A DNA stretch of 64,000 nucleotides from Liolophura sinensis (GCF_032854445.1 NC_088305.1:17903717-17967716); one strand, 5' to 3'; counted from the stretch's first letter, positions 1 to 11,993 are shown. Notes: generated by a model not told the origin, from the sequence alone. Made by a program: numbers and translations.

Positions 1-611
1 CAAGGTTCGCAAAACATAGCGCTAGAGCAGCATGGCCTCGACTTCAAATTCCCAATTATATACAAAGTTAGAGGCACATGAATGAATTACTCAAGTTTAA
101 TGGTTTTTGTTGTTTGAAATTTATTAGTAAAAATCCCCCAAGGCCGCTCTTAGTACTCGGTTAAATTAGGTGAATTAAGTTTTGTTTAACACAAGTTGAT
201 GATGACGTATGTATATGATGTCTTGTTCTATATCTGGCCTTGGTAGACATAAAACATTAATAAAACGTTAATAGATATGTAATAGCCTACGGCCTATTTA
301 CTTTCTTTTCTACCTGACTACCGTTTTATGTCGAGCTAAGGAAAATTTTTATCTGTATAACGCTTGGAAGGTTTGCAGATGGAGACTGATGGTAGTAAAA
401 CGCTGCTCCTTATCGCGTAACAGCGATAATTGAACATATTCAAAATAAAACGCCGCGCCCAATCTAGTAACACTGACAAGACTGTATTTGTAAGTGGGAA
501 AAACATTATCCGGTCTGTATTACATGGCGATGCTGATAGATAATCATATATATTAGACAGACAAAATAATAAATAAAAATAATTATTTTACTGAAACTTT
601 TGCAGTGAAGT
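1..611. other. No feature seen
   Basis: AT-rich non-coding sequence upstream of the carnosine synthase-like gene. There is no open frame of note. A non-coding first exon or the promoter of that gene may lie here or further left, but I cannot place either. Confidence 0.5.
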
Positions 612-905
612 CTAATAGTATAAAAAGAGTACAGCATGGAGAGTGAAACCAGAGCAGCCACGGTAGTGTTATAGTTGGCAAATATACAGGCATATGTAAC
701 CGGCCAAATCAGTTTACATCAGTTAGATAAATGCTTAAATAGCAGAAATTTAGTGACTCTAGGATCATGGCCTAATCGGAATTCGATAAAAATGCAGTGA
801 CTTTAACTGCAATTTATTAGAAGTTATTGGTCAAGAAATAGAGGAAATACTTAGTTGTCCTGGCCTTTAACATACAATAACATTAAAACAATGCTTTCCT
901 ATTTC
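612..905 (+). repeat. Dispersed repeat (family B)
   Basis: Family B runs from ACAGCACAGAGAGTAAGACC through GGCAAATGGTCACACGTAAC, a stretch AATTGCAATTTATTAGACG, to CATACAATCACATTAAAACA. It has no coding capacity and recurs at least nine times in the window. This copy is diverged. Confidence 0.7.
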
Positions 906-1154
906 CATCAATGTTATTAGCATGATTTTTCTGCCTTTCGCAAGATTTTAAATATGTTTAAAATATTTAGCCCTCCTCAGATATTCAAGTTGTATGCTGA
1001 ATTCGGTATATTTTATCCTTGTTGACACCTAATGCCTGTCTTTGTTTTTACTTGTTTATTTTGTCTGTAACACATACAAACCATTGTCAATTCCTTGCTC
1101 AAATAAAATTTTTAGATCCAGAGATAAATATGAATTAATGATTAGGTGCAATAC

Positions 1155-1402
1155 ACGATTATTTATTTACGTAATGGATCGGTGTTTTACGCCCTGCTCA
1201 AATATATTTCACTTCTATTAGGGCGGCCAGCATTATGGTGGGAGGAAACGGAGCAGAGCCCGGTGGAAACCCCACGGCCATCCGTTGGTTGCTGTCAGAC
1301 CTTCCCACGTACGGCCGGAGAGGAAACTTGCATGGGGTGGCCTTGAACACCCACTGCATTGGTGGGAGGCTCGTGTGCCATTGCGCCGCTCTGGCGTGCT
1401 AA
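1155..1402 (-). mobile_element. tRNA-derived SINE (family A), reversed
   Basis: Family A has a tRNA-like head (GTGGCTCAGTTGGTTAGCGC), a central region rich in CCAGCTCATGCTGGCTTCC, and a 3' end GAGTACGGCGTAAAACACCA followed by AAATAAATA repeats. Here it is reversed and diverged, with GGCGGCCAGCATTATGGTGG preserved. I associate such elements with mollusc genomes. Confidence 0.75.
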
Positions 1403-2179
1403 CCTCATTGAAATATGTCTGAGATCAACTTTTCCAAAAACTGTTTTCTGAGTTTTTTTAGACACTGGGGATTATAAGTACAGCCCTTCATTCTATTTTG
1501 TCGACGTTTTATTATCTCCATAAAAAAAGAACATTTTCACATTTCATAGAGGGTGATGTTAACCTAAGAAATGAAACGTGTTTTGGGGGAATTTGAACTT
1601 TGACACATTTAACCAGTCTTACATGTTCCAATACAACGTGCTTCTTTCAGAAGTCAATAGGATGGGTGTGGTTTATTTAAAAAAGTTCCGTTAAAGAGTA
1701 TTATAAAGAAACGTGAACCCAAGTATTTCTTTCAGGATACTGCCATATTTGCCTACAAAGACTGAAACACCTCATCAATACTCATCCATCAATGTTGTTA
1801 CAAACATTCCCCACATTCCAGTTCAATCCGTCAAACAGTAATGGCTGAGTTCTGGATCGAGTTTGGAAAAATTTAACACTCTCGATTAGAAAAATCAGCG
1901 TTTAAAACGCACCCAGGTGCCAGATCTCTGAATGATGCGGCAAAAAGTCCAAAAGGAGCATTGCTTTTCCCATCCAGTCATTCAAGTTCTCTAATACGCC
2001 TTACAAACAGCGATCTACCATTGCAACATAACAGTACGTCGAAGAAGTGAAGATGCATATAACCTTTTTGTACAACGTGCACTGTAAACTGAGAAATGTT
2101 TTGTTTTTACTTCATTCACAGGTTCCAGACTATCAGAGCAATTGTGAAAGTCACAGCAGTCTTATTGTAACTTGACGAA

Positions 2180-2908
2180 ATGTCGTTGACCGTAAGTTTG
2201 AATGGTGGTTGGGAACAGTTCTCTGACGACCCAGCAGTCCGTCATCGCTATGAAGAGCTCCAACAGGTCCTTCACAGCATGGGCTATCCTTCTACGGATG
2301 ACCACTCCAGTAGTCCTTGCGAGGGATTCAGCGAGAAGGACGTCACCATAGCTTGCTTGTCCCCCAATCTCGAGGGCCTTAGTCTGTTTCTTGAAAGTTG
2401 CCAACACTGTCCCGGAGACCTGTTCTTAGTTCTCTCATCGGACTGGCTAATCAAGAAGCCTATGCTGTCAAACGTGGTAAACGCGATTCAACCCGGTACC
2501 TATGTCCAGTCTGCTTTGTACGTCAAGAAAGGTATTTGCTGCTACAAAGGGGGTAGTTCGTATCTAAAAGTATTTGATCCTCCCAGAAAGGTCACGTATT
2601 TCTTTAACTCGACCTCCGATGCGTCTCTTATTCAGCTGTTTAATGATGTGGACTGTCCGCAAAGTGTGCCCCCGGGAACATCACGTTTTTTGTCCGACAT
2701 AATTCTCATGAGGATTCTTTTGGCACAGTCTGGAATAAAGGTGCCGAAAACTCTGGCCTTTCCTTACAAACCAACAGAAAATTACGACAAAAATATCTCT
2801 GGGATAACTGTAGTGCCTATAACGTCTAATGGTGAACATGTGGCTGATGTACTTCGACCCGCTATTGCCAATTTCCAGGAATCTCCGGATATCTCAGATG
2901 CTGAGTGG
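2180..2908 (+). CDS. CARNS1-like: Carnosine synthase-like, coding exon 1 (N-terminal domain)
   Basis: This exon encodes 243 residues and ends in Asp-Ala-Glu-Trp just before a GTAGGT donor, phase 0. The reading frame stays open to 2929, but those last codons are intronic. An acceptor-like pyrimidine tract ends in CAG at 2119-2121, so the exon probably begins at 2122 with a 58-base untranslated leader, and a non-coding first exon should lie further upstream. The ATG at 2180 is the first in frame after the TAA at 2168. Confidence 0.8.
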
Positions 2909-5900
2909 GTAGGTACTGTTCTCATTTAACAGACACCAACTTTTACGTATTTATTGAGAATTTTCTTTTACTTACATAGTCTCCCAGCTTACCCCTAATA
3001 ACGTTTGCAAAAATGTAATATTCTACAATGTAATAAAAACTTACAGCATAGAGAATAAAACTACATGTAGGAACGACAGTGTGACCATTGACAAATGCTC
3101 ACAGGTAACGGATAGAATCTAGGTTTCTACTTTAATGAAGGTTTTATTATAACAGTTCATAAACATACTTAAATAGTAGCAATAGTAGCAACTTGTAATG
3201 CCGTAATACAATGGCTTCATAATCAGAACTGGGTAAAATAAAATACAATGATATGCATTGCTATTTATCAGACATTAGGCCTAACGTTGGCACCATGGCT
3301 AAACAGAATTAGGAAAAATAAAATGCGGTTATGTCCCTTGCAATATTTTTAGACGTCACTGATCTAAAATTTCACAAAATGAACGTCCCTATACCTTGTA
3401 TCTTGTGTTCCAGGTTACAGTTAAAATCTTCAGAGTCAGAGATAACGATGACAAAGCAACCCGGGGCACCAGACTACGGAAAACTGGCGATATTCTGGGC
3501 GCTGTCTGTGATCTGCTTCCGCACGCTAGCAAAGGCGATATCATTCTGATTCAGTGCGATGGGATGAATACGAACAGGTTTACGAAATCGAACCAAAATG
3601 AGAACAAACTGAACGAGTGTGAGTATAGCTATGAATCATTGATTCATTTCCAGACGATTGGGTTATGCGTCCATGCGCTATTCCGAGAAAAAGGCCATTT
3701 GTTTAGCTTAACATCGGTGGTGTGTTTTGGGGATGCCGGTTCCTCTTCATACAATACCTGATTACTGGTTAAGACTGGTGATGAAAACGAAGCAAATAAA
3801 TAAATAAACTAATTTGTTTAATTGGGTTCAGTGAAGAACTCAGGTTACATTTATGTAAATATGTTATGGTTTTATTTTTAGATGAATTTTGATAGTAAAC
3901 ATGGTGGTAGATTTCTATAACGCCAAGGTAGCTTTCTGTTAGCGATTTTCGACGTTTTCGTCATGAAATGACATATAACGCTTTAGCTGCAAATATTAGA
4001 CGACAGGCGGAATATATTACGGTCGATTGCAATGGCTAAATACATTTGTTGCTGTGCTTTCATTTCTGTCAACAAGCCGCGGTAGCTTTCAGTGTACCTT
4101 TTTCCAATTGCAGTATGTAGGCACGAAAATCGAGACGTGGGAGTTCACATTCAGACAACGGTATGCCGTAATCCAGAAGATGAAGTTGTACTCACTTCGG
4201 TAAGCCAAGGGCAATTAGTTAAATATATGCTGTGAGAATTTTTAGATGTTTGTACAATACGAAAGACATCAGCATTGAGAATAACTAGAGCAGCGGTGAC
4301 ACCATAGTGTTTGAATCAGGCTTCTTGTCAGTTTACCTCACATAACGTTTTATTCTAAGTGTTCACGTAACTGCTACAAAAGCTACAACTTATACGTTCC
4401 CTAGCACCATAGATTAAGCAAAATTACATAAAAAATGAAGTGATGTATTGAACGCAATTTATTAGACATCGCTGCTCTAATAAAACTTGGGGCCTCCGTA
4501 GCTCAGTTGGTTAGCGCGCTAGCGCAGCGTAATGACCCATGAGTCTCTCACCAGTGCGGTCGCTGTGAGTTCAAAGTCCAGCTCATGGTGGCTTCCTCTC
4601 TGGCCATATGTGGGAAGGTCTACCAGCAACCTGCGGATGGTCGTGGGTTTCCCCCGAGCTGTGCCCGGTTTCCACCCACCATAATGCTGGCCGCCGTCGT
4701 ATATGTGAAATATTCTTGAGTACGGCGTAAAACACCAATCAATCAAATCAAATCTAATAAAACTTAAAATGATGTAACTGCACCTTTGTCAAACACATTT
4801 TTCATTTTACGTTATATAGCTTGTCCAATGCTCAATTTGTTTTGTATTGCATGTGGACTGCAATATCCATCTACTTTGTGTTGCTGTTTTTTTCTCAGTT
4901 TTTACATGTGTTTCGGACTCTGACCCAGCTGTCGTCAAAGAGCTTTTGGCATTATTTTAGTACAAGTTTAAATGGTCAGTGGAGCTTTCATCGACCGAAT
5001 TTCAGATTTACTTCATTATAACCATTTACTTGTAGCTGACTGAAACACCAGTGTGACATACGCATGCCACTTGTTATCCTTAAAGAAGCACTCAGTGTAT
5101 TTATTTATTTGATTGGGTTTTTACGCCGTGCTCAAGACTATTTAACCTATATGGCGCGGCCATTAGCACTATTTTGGCAGGATACCTAGCAGAGCCCACG
5201 ACCATCCGCAGGTTCCTGACAGACTTCCTACGTGCGAAGAAAGAGGAAGGCAGCATAAACTGAGCTTGAACTTATCTCATCTGCATTGGTGAGAAGCTCC
5301 TGGGTCACAGCTCGACCGCGGAAGTTCCGTGCATTTTAAAACAGACTGCTTTTTAACGCATTAATCAGCTTACATGTGCGAATTTTGCGTAATAAGGATC
5401 GATTTTAGAACCTACACAATGGTTTATGTTTATTACAGACTTTATGCTTCATCAGTGGAGATGTGGCATATGGACGAACCGAAGAAGCTGCACCCCAGTC
5501 GTTAGAGGACACATTTAAGGATTTGGAAATAAGCAGCGAAAAAAGCCAACAGTCCTTAAGAAATAAGTTGAAGCGAATTTCCGAAAAGATAATGAAAATC
5601 ATCATGGAACTGGATGACAGAGGCACAAACGCCCAAACAGATATAATAGGTATCGTATTGCTAGGTATCCATCAAAATAAGTGGGAATAAGTCAATTATT
5701 GCAATATAATACCCAGACTGACGATTCTTCCAGAACTTGCAGCGTCACTTCTGAGATAGGGTGGTATACAAACATCGATTAAACTAATTAAACAGGATCA
5801 GTATGATCTCCTTCATTATGTTCTTGTGTGAGTCTTCGAGTCGGATATTAAAAAAAATTGATACCATTTTTCTACACACGAATGCTGCCATGCTAAGAGA

Positions 5901-8900
5901 TAGGCAAGTCGCTACAATGCCGTACAGCTTTGGTGTCGTTGTGGAGAGGGACGTCACTCTGGTAGCAATGACGTAACTCAAGAATAACATTCCTGATTCT
6001 GGTCTTGGTATGGTATATGCAAAATGGCACTTTTACAGGAAGGGAAGAAACTGGAGTCGAAGAAATGTTAACGGCTGATTTATTGTACAGTACAGTTAAA
6101 ATTCCCATAAAATCCTGTTCTATTGACGGCACCCTTTCGATCAATTTCTCGGTAGCTTCAATCAACACTAATGACTCACAATATTCACATAGTCTTTGTG
6201 TAATGCGCTGCAAACGACACAAACAAATCATTCGGTAAGCAAACTTATGAATTCAGTGTCGTTACATGTGGCAATATTGTGCGTGATATTGAAGGTTAAA
6301 TATTGCTTTCCTTCACAATTGTGACAAGTTTAACGAAAAATACTATTGTGTTTTATTGATGACTGTTCAGCTGAAATAAATTCAAGTGTTCGAATATCTT
6401 ACAAACCTCAAACATGAGACACATTTTAAATGACACCGGCGGTTGAATTAAACAGATATTGAATTAAACAGATTGTATTTAGAAAACTTGACCTGAGTTT
6501 TAATAATGTACTGTTAGCAGTTCGTCCGGCATCCCATCCCATCACCATCGCACACTCATATCGCAACTCAGCAAACGATGTAACCGATTACATTTAAATA
6601 TCGTTCGAACAGTTATTTTGACCCTGTCTTTCAATTTTGTCAAAAATTATAGTTCATTGGTCGTGCTGGATTAAAAGTGGGTGAGTATTTGTTGAATTAT
6701 ACTATCCAAATGAATGACCCAGAAGCTGGATGAGACACGCAGAGCGGAGGGAAAAATGATGTCGTCCATGCGCAGCCCAGGACAACAATTAAGGCAGTTA
6801 CAGTCTTTGTATTTTTATATTTTCCGTAGGTGGCTGTATGAAGTTCGGAACCAGGGGACATAACTCCACTTTCAGTGGACGTCAACTCTGAGCTTTACCT
6901 ACATGACCTCATCCACATCGATTAGACATGAAGGCGTGAACGTTACGGCCAATGATCATGCTGACCCCATAATATGACTATAGTTCTTTAATTTACAGTA
7001 GTTAATGCTCTCAAACTTTCGCAGAGCATTAGTTTGTGGTTTCGGTGTAAACCGTCATGTGGCACGTGATCCATAGAGAGCCAGTGAGATCGGTACCCAA
7101 CCATGCTGACTGCTTTCTAAGACTGAACGCATCTTTTTTTACAGCGAGTAACCCTGGTACCAGAAGAAAAATACTTTCTTATCGCCACGGTGCTAGGTCA
7201 GCTCTGAAAGTCACCTCATCGACCCTGGCGAGGCAAATGTAACTGTAAGGCGTCAGCGGCATATTATGGTGGCTCCTGTCTACGACAGGGCATTCCTGCT
7301 CTATATTGGGCAACCTTGTTACCTGTGAATAGGACCTTTTTACGGCTCCTGTGTTTATTAGCTTTGAAGATTCCATGGTGCTATCGGCCGCTACCAAGCA
7401 TCATGTGTGTAGCGGCACAACCAGGGTTGGGGATCAGGGGCCTCTTGCACAAAGCTATTGTAGGCTAAGTTGATTGTAGTCGCCATGTTAGTTGCAATGA
7501 ACTTAACCACTTGCAATTACTTTATGCAGGGCCGTCCTGTTTGATTTCATGCTTTCGATATAACGTCACTAACTTGACAGTTATAAAATTCCTAATGTGC
7601 TCTATACAAGAAAACTCACCCACGTTCCCGATGCACATCACATTGGGACAGTCACCTGAAAGACGTCATCGGACCCCAGTACTCTCGAGGCCAGCCCTGA
7701 GTCTTCGGTTGGAGACCATTTCGAGGTCTACCACATATTATCACGTGTAATAATTAATTTCTTCTAACTATTATGTACAATACATGTAAATATGTAGAAG
7801 GTAGAATTCTTTACCCAGATACCTTTCAGCCAGACGCTAGATGTAAGTACAAATCAACTGCCTATTCGGATACAGTGAATATATTACGGATGCACTTGAA
7901 TTTTACTGTGTTCCTTCTGATTTCCTGTATTATGATTCTCTCTGTTGTATGAAACAGAAGATCTCTGAGCAAGACTCTACTTTTCTGCTTTATAGTTGTG
8001 GATTTTATGGTGACTTCTGAGAAAGGAGATTTACTTCCGGTTCCGGTTAACGTTGGCTGTCAGAGGAGTCAGCTGTATGACGTCATCAATCCAGATCAAG
8101 CTGGCGAAGCAGTCAGACCTCTGCTGGCCACCATGCTAACTCGTTCTCTAAAGTACGTTCTGGCTGAAAGGAGAATACTTGTCCTTGGCGCAGGATTCGT
8201 GGGCAAAACGTTTGTATGGGACATGGCAAGAGACTGTGGCATTAAGGTAAACGGTTACAAGTTTTGTCTCTTTTTATTCGGGTATTCCCAATTTCCGTCT
8301 GAAGAAATGCTATAATATTGAATAAATAAACAAAACCTAATAAATGTAAGAGTGCAACCACAAGAATGAAAATATTATGGTGGTTGATAAATGAAAACAC
8401 GTAACCAGTGAAATACGACGTTTGCATTATTGAAAGGAACATGTCCTTAGAATATAATTAATGACATACAGCACAGAGTAAGGCCAGAGCAGCGAGCAGA
8501 GTGTGATAGCTGGCAAATGGTGACACGTAACCGGTGAAATACGGTCTCTCTTCAATTTACCTCAGTCAGGGTTTTATTCTAACTGTTCATCTAGATGCAT
8601 AAATAGCAGCAATTTACACGCCCTATAGCACCATGGCTTAAGCAGAATTAGGCAAAAGAATATGCAGCGATGTTAATTGCAATTTATTAGACGACAATGG
8701 TCGAAAAATACTCAAAATGCTCTGTTGTCATCATATTTGACATACAATCACACTAAAACAAAGAAAAGGACCATGCTTCGGGGTTGCTTAGTCCACCAGC
8801 AGAATCCTGGTTGATGCAGGGATACCTTGTTATTAAAGACGTACAGCGCAGAGAGTAAGACCAGAGTACCGACAACAGTGTGATAACTGGCACATGGTCA

Positions 8901-11478
8901 CGCGTAAATGGCAAAATTGTCAGTTTATCTCAGGGTTTTATTCTACGTGTTCATGTAAATGCATAAATAGTAACAATTTACACGCCCAGTAGCACCATGA
9001 CTTAATACTGTCTCTGATTAGTAATGTTCAACTTCCGAAGCATGTTTTCACGAAGAATATTTCATTGCTTTTATTGTTATTGCTATCCACGCAAGCATAA
9101 TATACAATGTCAAATGTCCTTTTCGTTGTGGTCTGCGTACAAATATAAGTCTAAATAAGACGTAATATCAGGAGGATCTGTAATTTAAAAACAGCAAATT
9201 TGAATACATATTTCACAACCAGGCTGTTTAAAGTTATCAGATCATTGTTATACTGCTTCCTACCCGGCCGTATATGTGAAAGTCTGCCAGCATCCTGAGG
9301 ATGGCCATGGGTTTCCCTTGGGATCTGACCGGTGTTCTCCCATCACACTGCTGGCGTATCAGTGAAATGTTCTTGAATACGGTGCAAAACACCAATCACA
9401 TAAATAAATAAGTCAATAAATATATAAATAAAAAAGAAACTGTCTGGGGAATCAGACAGATCGAACTCGGTAAAGATTATTCTTTAGTAATTTCTGTATA
9501 TTGTAATTGTAAAGGTATGGGCCCACTATAAGGGAAGAAAGTATGTACCCATCAGGATACAGATACTCTGTTGATTAATGACTTTCTTGTATTTCACATG
9601 GGTGTTACTCATGATGCCCATACAATAGCAAGTAGGAAATACCCCCAAGTATAACGGCACAAACAAACCTGAAATCAACACTAACATTAAAACAATAAAA
9701 GGGAACAGACCTCGAGCTGGTATCGTTGTACAGTTACACACTTGGAATAAAACTTTAGCTCTAAGTGAGATATCGGGCAAATGGTCACACGTAACCGGCT
9801 ACGTAAATTATCACTTTAAACTCATTTTTTTAAGTTAAAATGAGTTCTATTTTAACTGTTCAAGTAAATGCTTACATAGTAGCAAATTATACGCCCCCTG
9901 GCACCACATCTTGAGCAGAATTAAATAAGAAAAAACAGTGCAGTGATGTTAATTACAATTTATTAGACGAATTACTCAAAAAAGTGTGTTGTTATCACAT
10001 TTAACATGCAATCACATTAAAACAATGCAAAGGGAATAGGAATCTGAGATGCTTAGTCCACCAGCAGAGTTATCTTTTATGAAGATATATGATATGAAAG
10101 ACAACAACATGGAAAGTCTTCCCAAGGAGGTCTTTGTCGCTGATAAAATCTAGAATAAAACCAAACTCTGCGATGACGTAAATCAAGACAAATGGACGTA
10201 CGATATGATATTTACTTTTATCTAATTATCTTACTTTTATTGATCTTTAGGTTCATCTCATTGATGAGGACCCCAACACCTATGCTGCTGACTTGGTGGA
10301 AGAATTTATTCACTACGACATGTCGGACCATACGCGAGACAAGGAGCACTGTGAGGCCCATAATACAGATGCTTCAGACACGCGGGCGCCCAGCTCTAGA
10401 CGGCTGTGTGACTTTCTGGGAGGACTGTGTTCCTCTGACAGCCATGATCTGCGAAGCAATGTCCTTCGTGGGGCCCCCCATTGACGCTGCTGTAAGGGCG
10501 AAGACCAAGAGCAAAACCCAGCAATTCTTGTTCAGTAAGTGCCCTAACACAATGCTTGGTCGACTCCAGAAGAGTTATGCTTCGAGTTCATATCAAATCA
10601 GAAGTCGCGATCAGATTACATTGGCGTCACGTTTTGTGAAATTCCCTGCTGTAATGAAACCAGAGTACAGTGCAGGTTCGATAGGCGTCAAACTACTAGA
10701 CAATATTGGCAGTTGTTACGCATTTTATGATCAGGCTCAGCGACATATGAAGACTGATCATAAAAACATCCCGGGGGTATGCCATGGGACGTCTATGCTG
10801 CTAATGGATTACGTCGTGGGTACGGAACACGGTGTTGACGTTGTTATTTACGACAAAAAGCTAGTAACGGCTTTCATACACGACAAGGGTCCAACACGTC
10901 TCCCAACGTTCACGAAAGTTTCCAGTTGTTTTCCCACAACGCTTTCTCCCAGCAAGGCCAATCAGCTGGTATACGCGGCTTTTCATTGTTGCATTGGCAT
11001 TGGTCTGGACAACGGTACGTTTAACGTGGACTTGAAAATGACCGCCACCGGGCCAAAGCTGATTGAAATCAACGCCAGACTTGGAGGATACGATCTACGA
11101 GACAACATCAAGAAATGTTTCAAAGTGGATACTCTTCTGCTTTGCTTCGCCATCGCCTGTGGTATTCGGCCCAGGCTGGTTAAACCTCAGCCTTCTTGTT
11201 ACATCATGACTATTTGTCTGACAGCATCAGTCCACGGCCATGCGATGACACCAGACACACTAGAACTACTGAGGAAACTTAAAGACCAGGGGTTAATAGA
11301 TTTTAATCAGTTCCAGGAGACTTTGGCGCCGAGCGTTTTGGAGGAACCATTCTGTTCAATTGGAGTAACAGCTTCAGATTGTCATACAGCAAAAGTGAAA
11401 CTAGTAGAACTCGGAAAGAGGCTTGGTGTGGACGACAAAAATTTTCCACTAATGCATTGCTTGAGTACATTTACCTGA
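2180..11478 (+). CDS. CARNS1-like: Carnosine synthase-like ATP-grasp ligase, six coding exons
   Basis: Carnosine synthase joins beta-alanine (or GABA) to L-histidine with ATP in the cytosol. I join exons 2180-2908, 3414-3577, 4121-4199, 5439-5649, 7996-8246 and 10251-11478. All have GT donors and AG acceptors, and the phases fit at every junction (0, 2, 0, 1, 0). The product is about 886 residues, near the length of vertebrate CARNS1. Seen in order: an N-terminal domain (1-243), a linker, a nucleotide-binding loop GAGFVG (about 459-464), then the ATP-grasp domain with a lysine/glycine strand (VMKPEYSAGSIGVKLL, about 613), GPTRLP, and a metal-binding strand LIEINARLGG (about 748). The start at 2180 follows an in-frame stop at 2168. 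The last exon has one extra C in the run 10357-10359, so as printed the frame breaks there. Family assignment rests on remembered CARNS1 similarity and is strong for exons 5 and 6. Substrate is inferred. Confidence 0.88.
3036..3345 (+). repeat. Dispersed repeat (family B), degenerate
   Basis: Carries TACAGCATAGAGAATAAAAC, CATAAACATACTTAAATAGT and GGCTAAACAGAATTAGG. It lies in intron 1 of the carnosine synthase-like gene. Confidence 0.6.
3414..3577 (+). CDS. CARNS1-like: Carnosine synthase-like, coding exon 2
   Basis: The exon lies between an acceptor (TTGTGTTCCAG, ending at 3413) and a GTTTAC donor at 3578. It starts in phase 0 and ends with two bases of a split codon. The product contains VTVKIFRVRD and a hydrophobic strand KGDIILIQCDG, typical of a beta-strand in the pre-ATP-grasp region. 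The frame stays open beyond the donor to 3761; I take that part as intron. Confidence 0.72.
4121..4199 (+). CDS. CARNS1-like: Carnosine synthase-like, coding exon 3
   Basis: A 79-base exon. The acceptor is the TAG at 4118-4120; the nearer CAG at 4111-4113 would put a stop in the required phase. It completes the split codon from exon 2 and gives RHENRDVGVHIQTTVCRNPE and a few more residues, ending phase 0 before GTAAGC. The strand TTVCR resembles the same region of vertebrate CARNS1 as I recall it. Confidence 0.7.
4262..4476 (+). repeat. Dispersed repeat (family B), split by a SINE
   Basis: Carries CATTGAGAATAACTAGAGCA and ATTGAACGCAATTTATTAGA. The family A SINE at 4489 interrupts it, and its 3' part resumes at 4766. 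Confidence 0.7.
4489..4753 (+). mobile_element. Full-length SINE (family A) with target-site duplication
   Basis: Head to tail complete. It is flanked by a perfect 12-base duplication CTAATAAAACTT (4477-4488 and 4754-4765), a sign of insertion by target-primed reverse transcription. It sits in intron 3 of the carnosine synthase-like gene and has split a family B repeat. Confidence 0.92.
5098..5320 (-). mobile_element. SINE (family A), reversed, degenerate
   Basis: Starts with TTTATTTATTTGATTGGG and TACGCCGTGCTCAAGA, then GACCATCCGCAGGTTCCTGA, ending in a worn tRNA-like head near 5315. Many gaps; an old copy. Confidence 0.7.
5439..5649 (+). CDS. CARNS1-like: Carnosine synthase-like, coding exon 4
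   Basis: The acceptor is TTATTACAG ending at 5438 and the donor is GTATCG at 5650. The 211 bases give 70 codons plus one base. The stretch from about residue 345 is a charged amphipathic helix (EKSQQSLRNKLKRISEKIMK), followed by NAQTDIIG. That motif matches the His-Thr-Asp-x-x-Gly stretch preceding the ATP-grasp fold in CARNS1. Confidence 0.78.
5700..7990. other. Intron 4 of the carnosine synthase-like gene
   Basis: Mostly unique, non-coding. A minus-strand open frame at 5893-6231 (112 codons) has no family I recognise and no splice or promoter context, so I treat it as chance. The rest holds nothing I can name. Confidence 0.5.
7996..8246 (+). CDS. CARNS1-like: Carnosine synthase-like, coding exon 5 (nucleotide-binding loop)
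   Basis: The exon is 251 bases, preceded by CTGCTTTATAG and followed by GTAAAC. It completes the split codon from exon 4 and ends in phase 0. It reads VVDFMVTSEKGDLLPVPVNV and later ILVLGAGFVGKTFVWDMARD, the glycine-rich Rossmann-like loop that opens the CARNS1 pre-ATP-grasp domain. This is one of the two strongest exons for the family call. Confidence 0.88.
8455..9008 (+). repeat. Two family B repeats in tandem
   Basis: A complete copy (8455-8836) ends in CCACCAGCAGAATCC and a short AT-rich link. It is followed directly by a second copy starting GACGTACAGCGCAGAGAGTA at about 8837, cut at 9008. The same head-to-tail junction appears reversed near 19390. Confidence 0.75.
9258..9425 (+). mobile_element. 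SINE (family A), 3' part
   Basis: Contains GCCAGCATCCTGAGGATGG, then GAATACGGTGCAAAACACCA and an ATAAATAAATA tail. The tRNA-like head is missing. Confidence 0.7.
9765..10072 (+). repeat. Dispersed repeat (family B)
   Basis: Contains CAAATGGTCACACGTAACCG, GTTAATTACAATTTATTAGA and GCTTAGTCCACCAGCAGAG. It lies in intron 5 of the carnosine synthase-like gene. Confidence 0.75.
10251..11478 (+). CDS. CARNS1-like: Carnosine synthase-like, last exon (ATP-grasp domain), one-base frameshift
   Basis: The exon follows a TTGATCTTTAG acceptor and ends at a TGA at 11476-11478. The first part reads VHLIDEDPNTYAADLVEEFI and HYDMSDHTRDKEHCEA in one frame. From 10360 the family match continues in another frame as IIQMLQTRGRPALDGCVTFW, so the run CCC at 10357-10359 has one base too many. 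After it come the ATP-grasp signatures: a substrate loop LLMDYVVGTEHGVDVVIYD, NGTFNVDLKM and LIEINARLGG. The C-terminus LMHCLSTFT matches the usual CARNS1 ending. Either a sequencing error or a real null allele. A possible variant poly(A) signal ATTAAA lies at 11612. Confidence 0.88.
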
Positions 11479-11993
11479 GTAAATTGTTGCTTTTATTTTT
11501 GGAAATGTCTGTAGGCATGTATACGTATACAAAGTAGGACAAGGTTTTACGTCGATTTCTTTATTTGGGTGGGGGTGGGGTGGGGGTGGGGGGTGAAAAG
11601 GGACTTGCGGAATTAAAACTGTAAATGTGAAACTATACATACATTAAGTTTGTTTGAATTTATTTAGACAGACAACATGTCATGCATATTGTCCACCTCT
11701 GCTAAACACATACGAATCACTTTGGCTCTGCTGTAATGCAGAATTAGCTCTGGGATAGTCATGTAACGAGTGAAACTAATGCTATTTCAGTCTTTTCTAA
11801 GTGTTACGGTTGTTACAGCATCCATTAGCAGTGGTCGGAGTATCCGTTCTAGGTCATGTCTGAGTGGTGGCTGGTTGTTGGGGCATCCTATAAGAATCTT
11901 GTCTGAGTGGTGGGTGATTTTTAGGTTATCCATTCTGAGTCTTGTCAGAGTGGTTACTGGTTTGTTAGGGCATTCATTCCAAGTCATGTCTGT

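Noticed and set aside
4489-4580. tRNA-like sequences with A- and B-box motifs
   Set aside because: They are heads of SINEs with AAATAAATA tails and target duplications, not tRNA genes. The same holds for the other family A copies.
5893-6231. 112-codon minus-strand frame in the carnosine synthase-like intron
   Set aside because: No recognisable family, promoter or splice sites. Length is within chance for this base composition.
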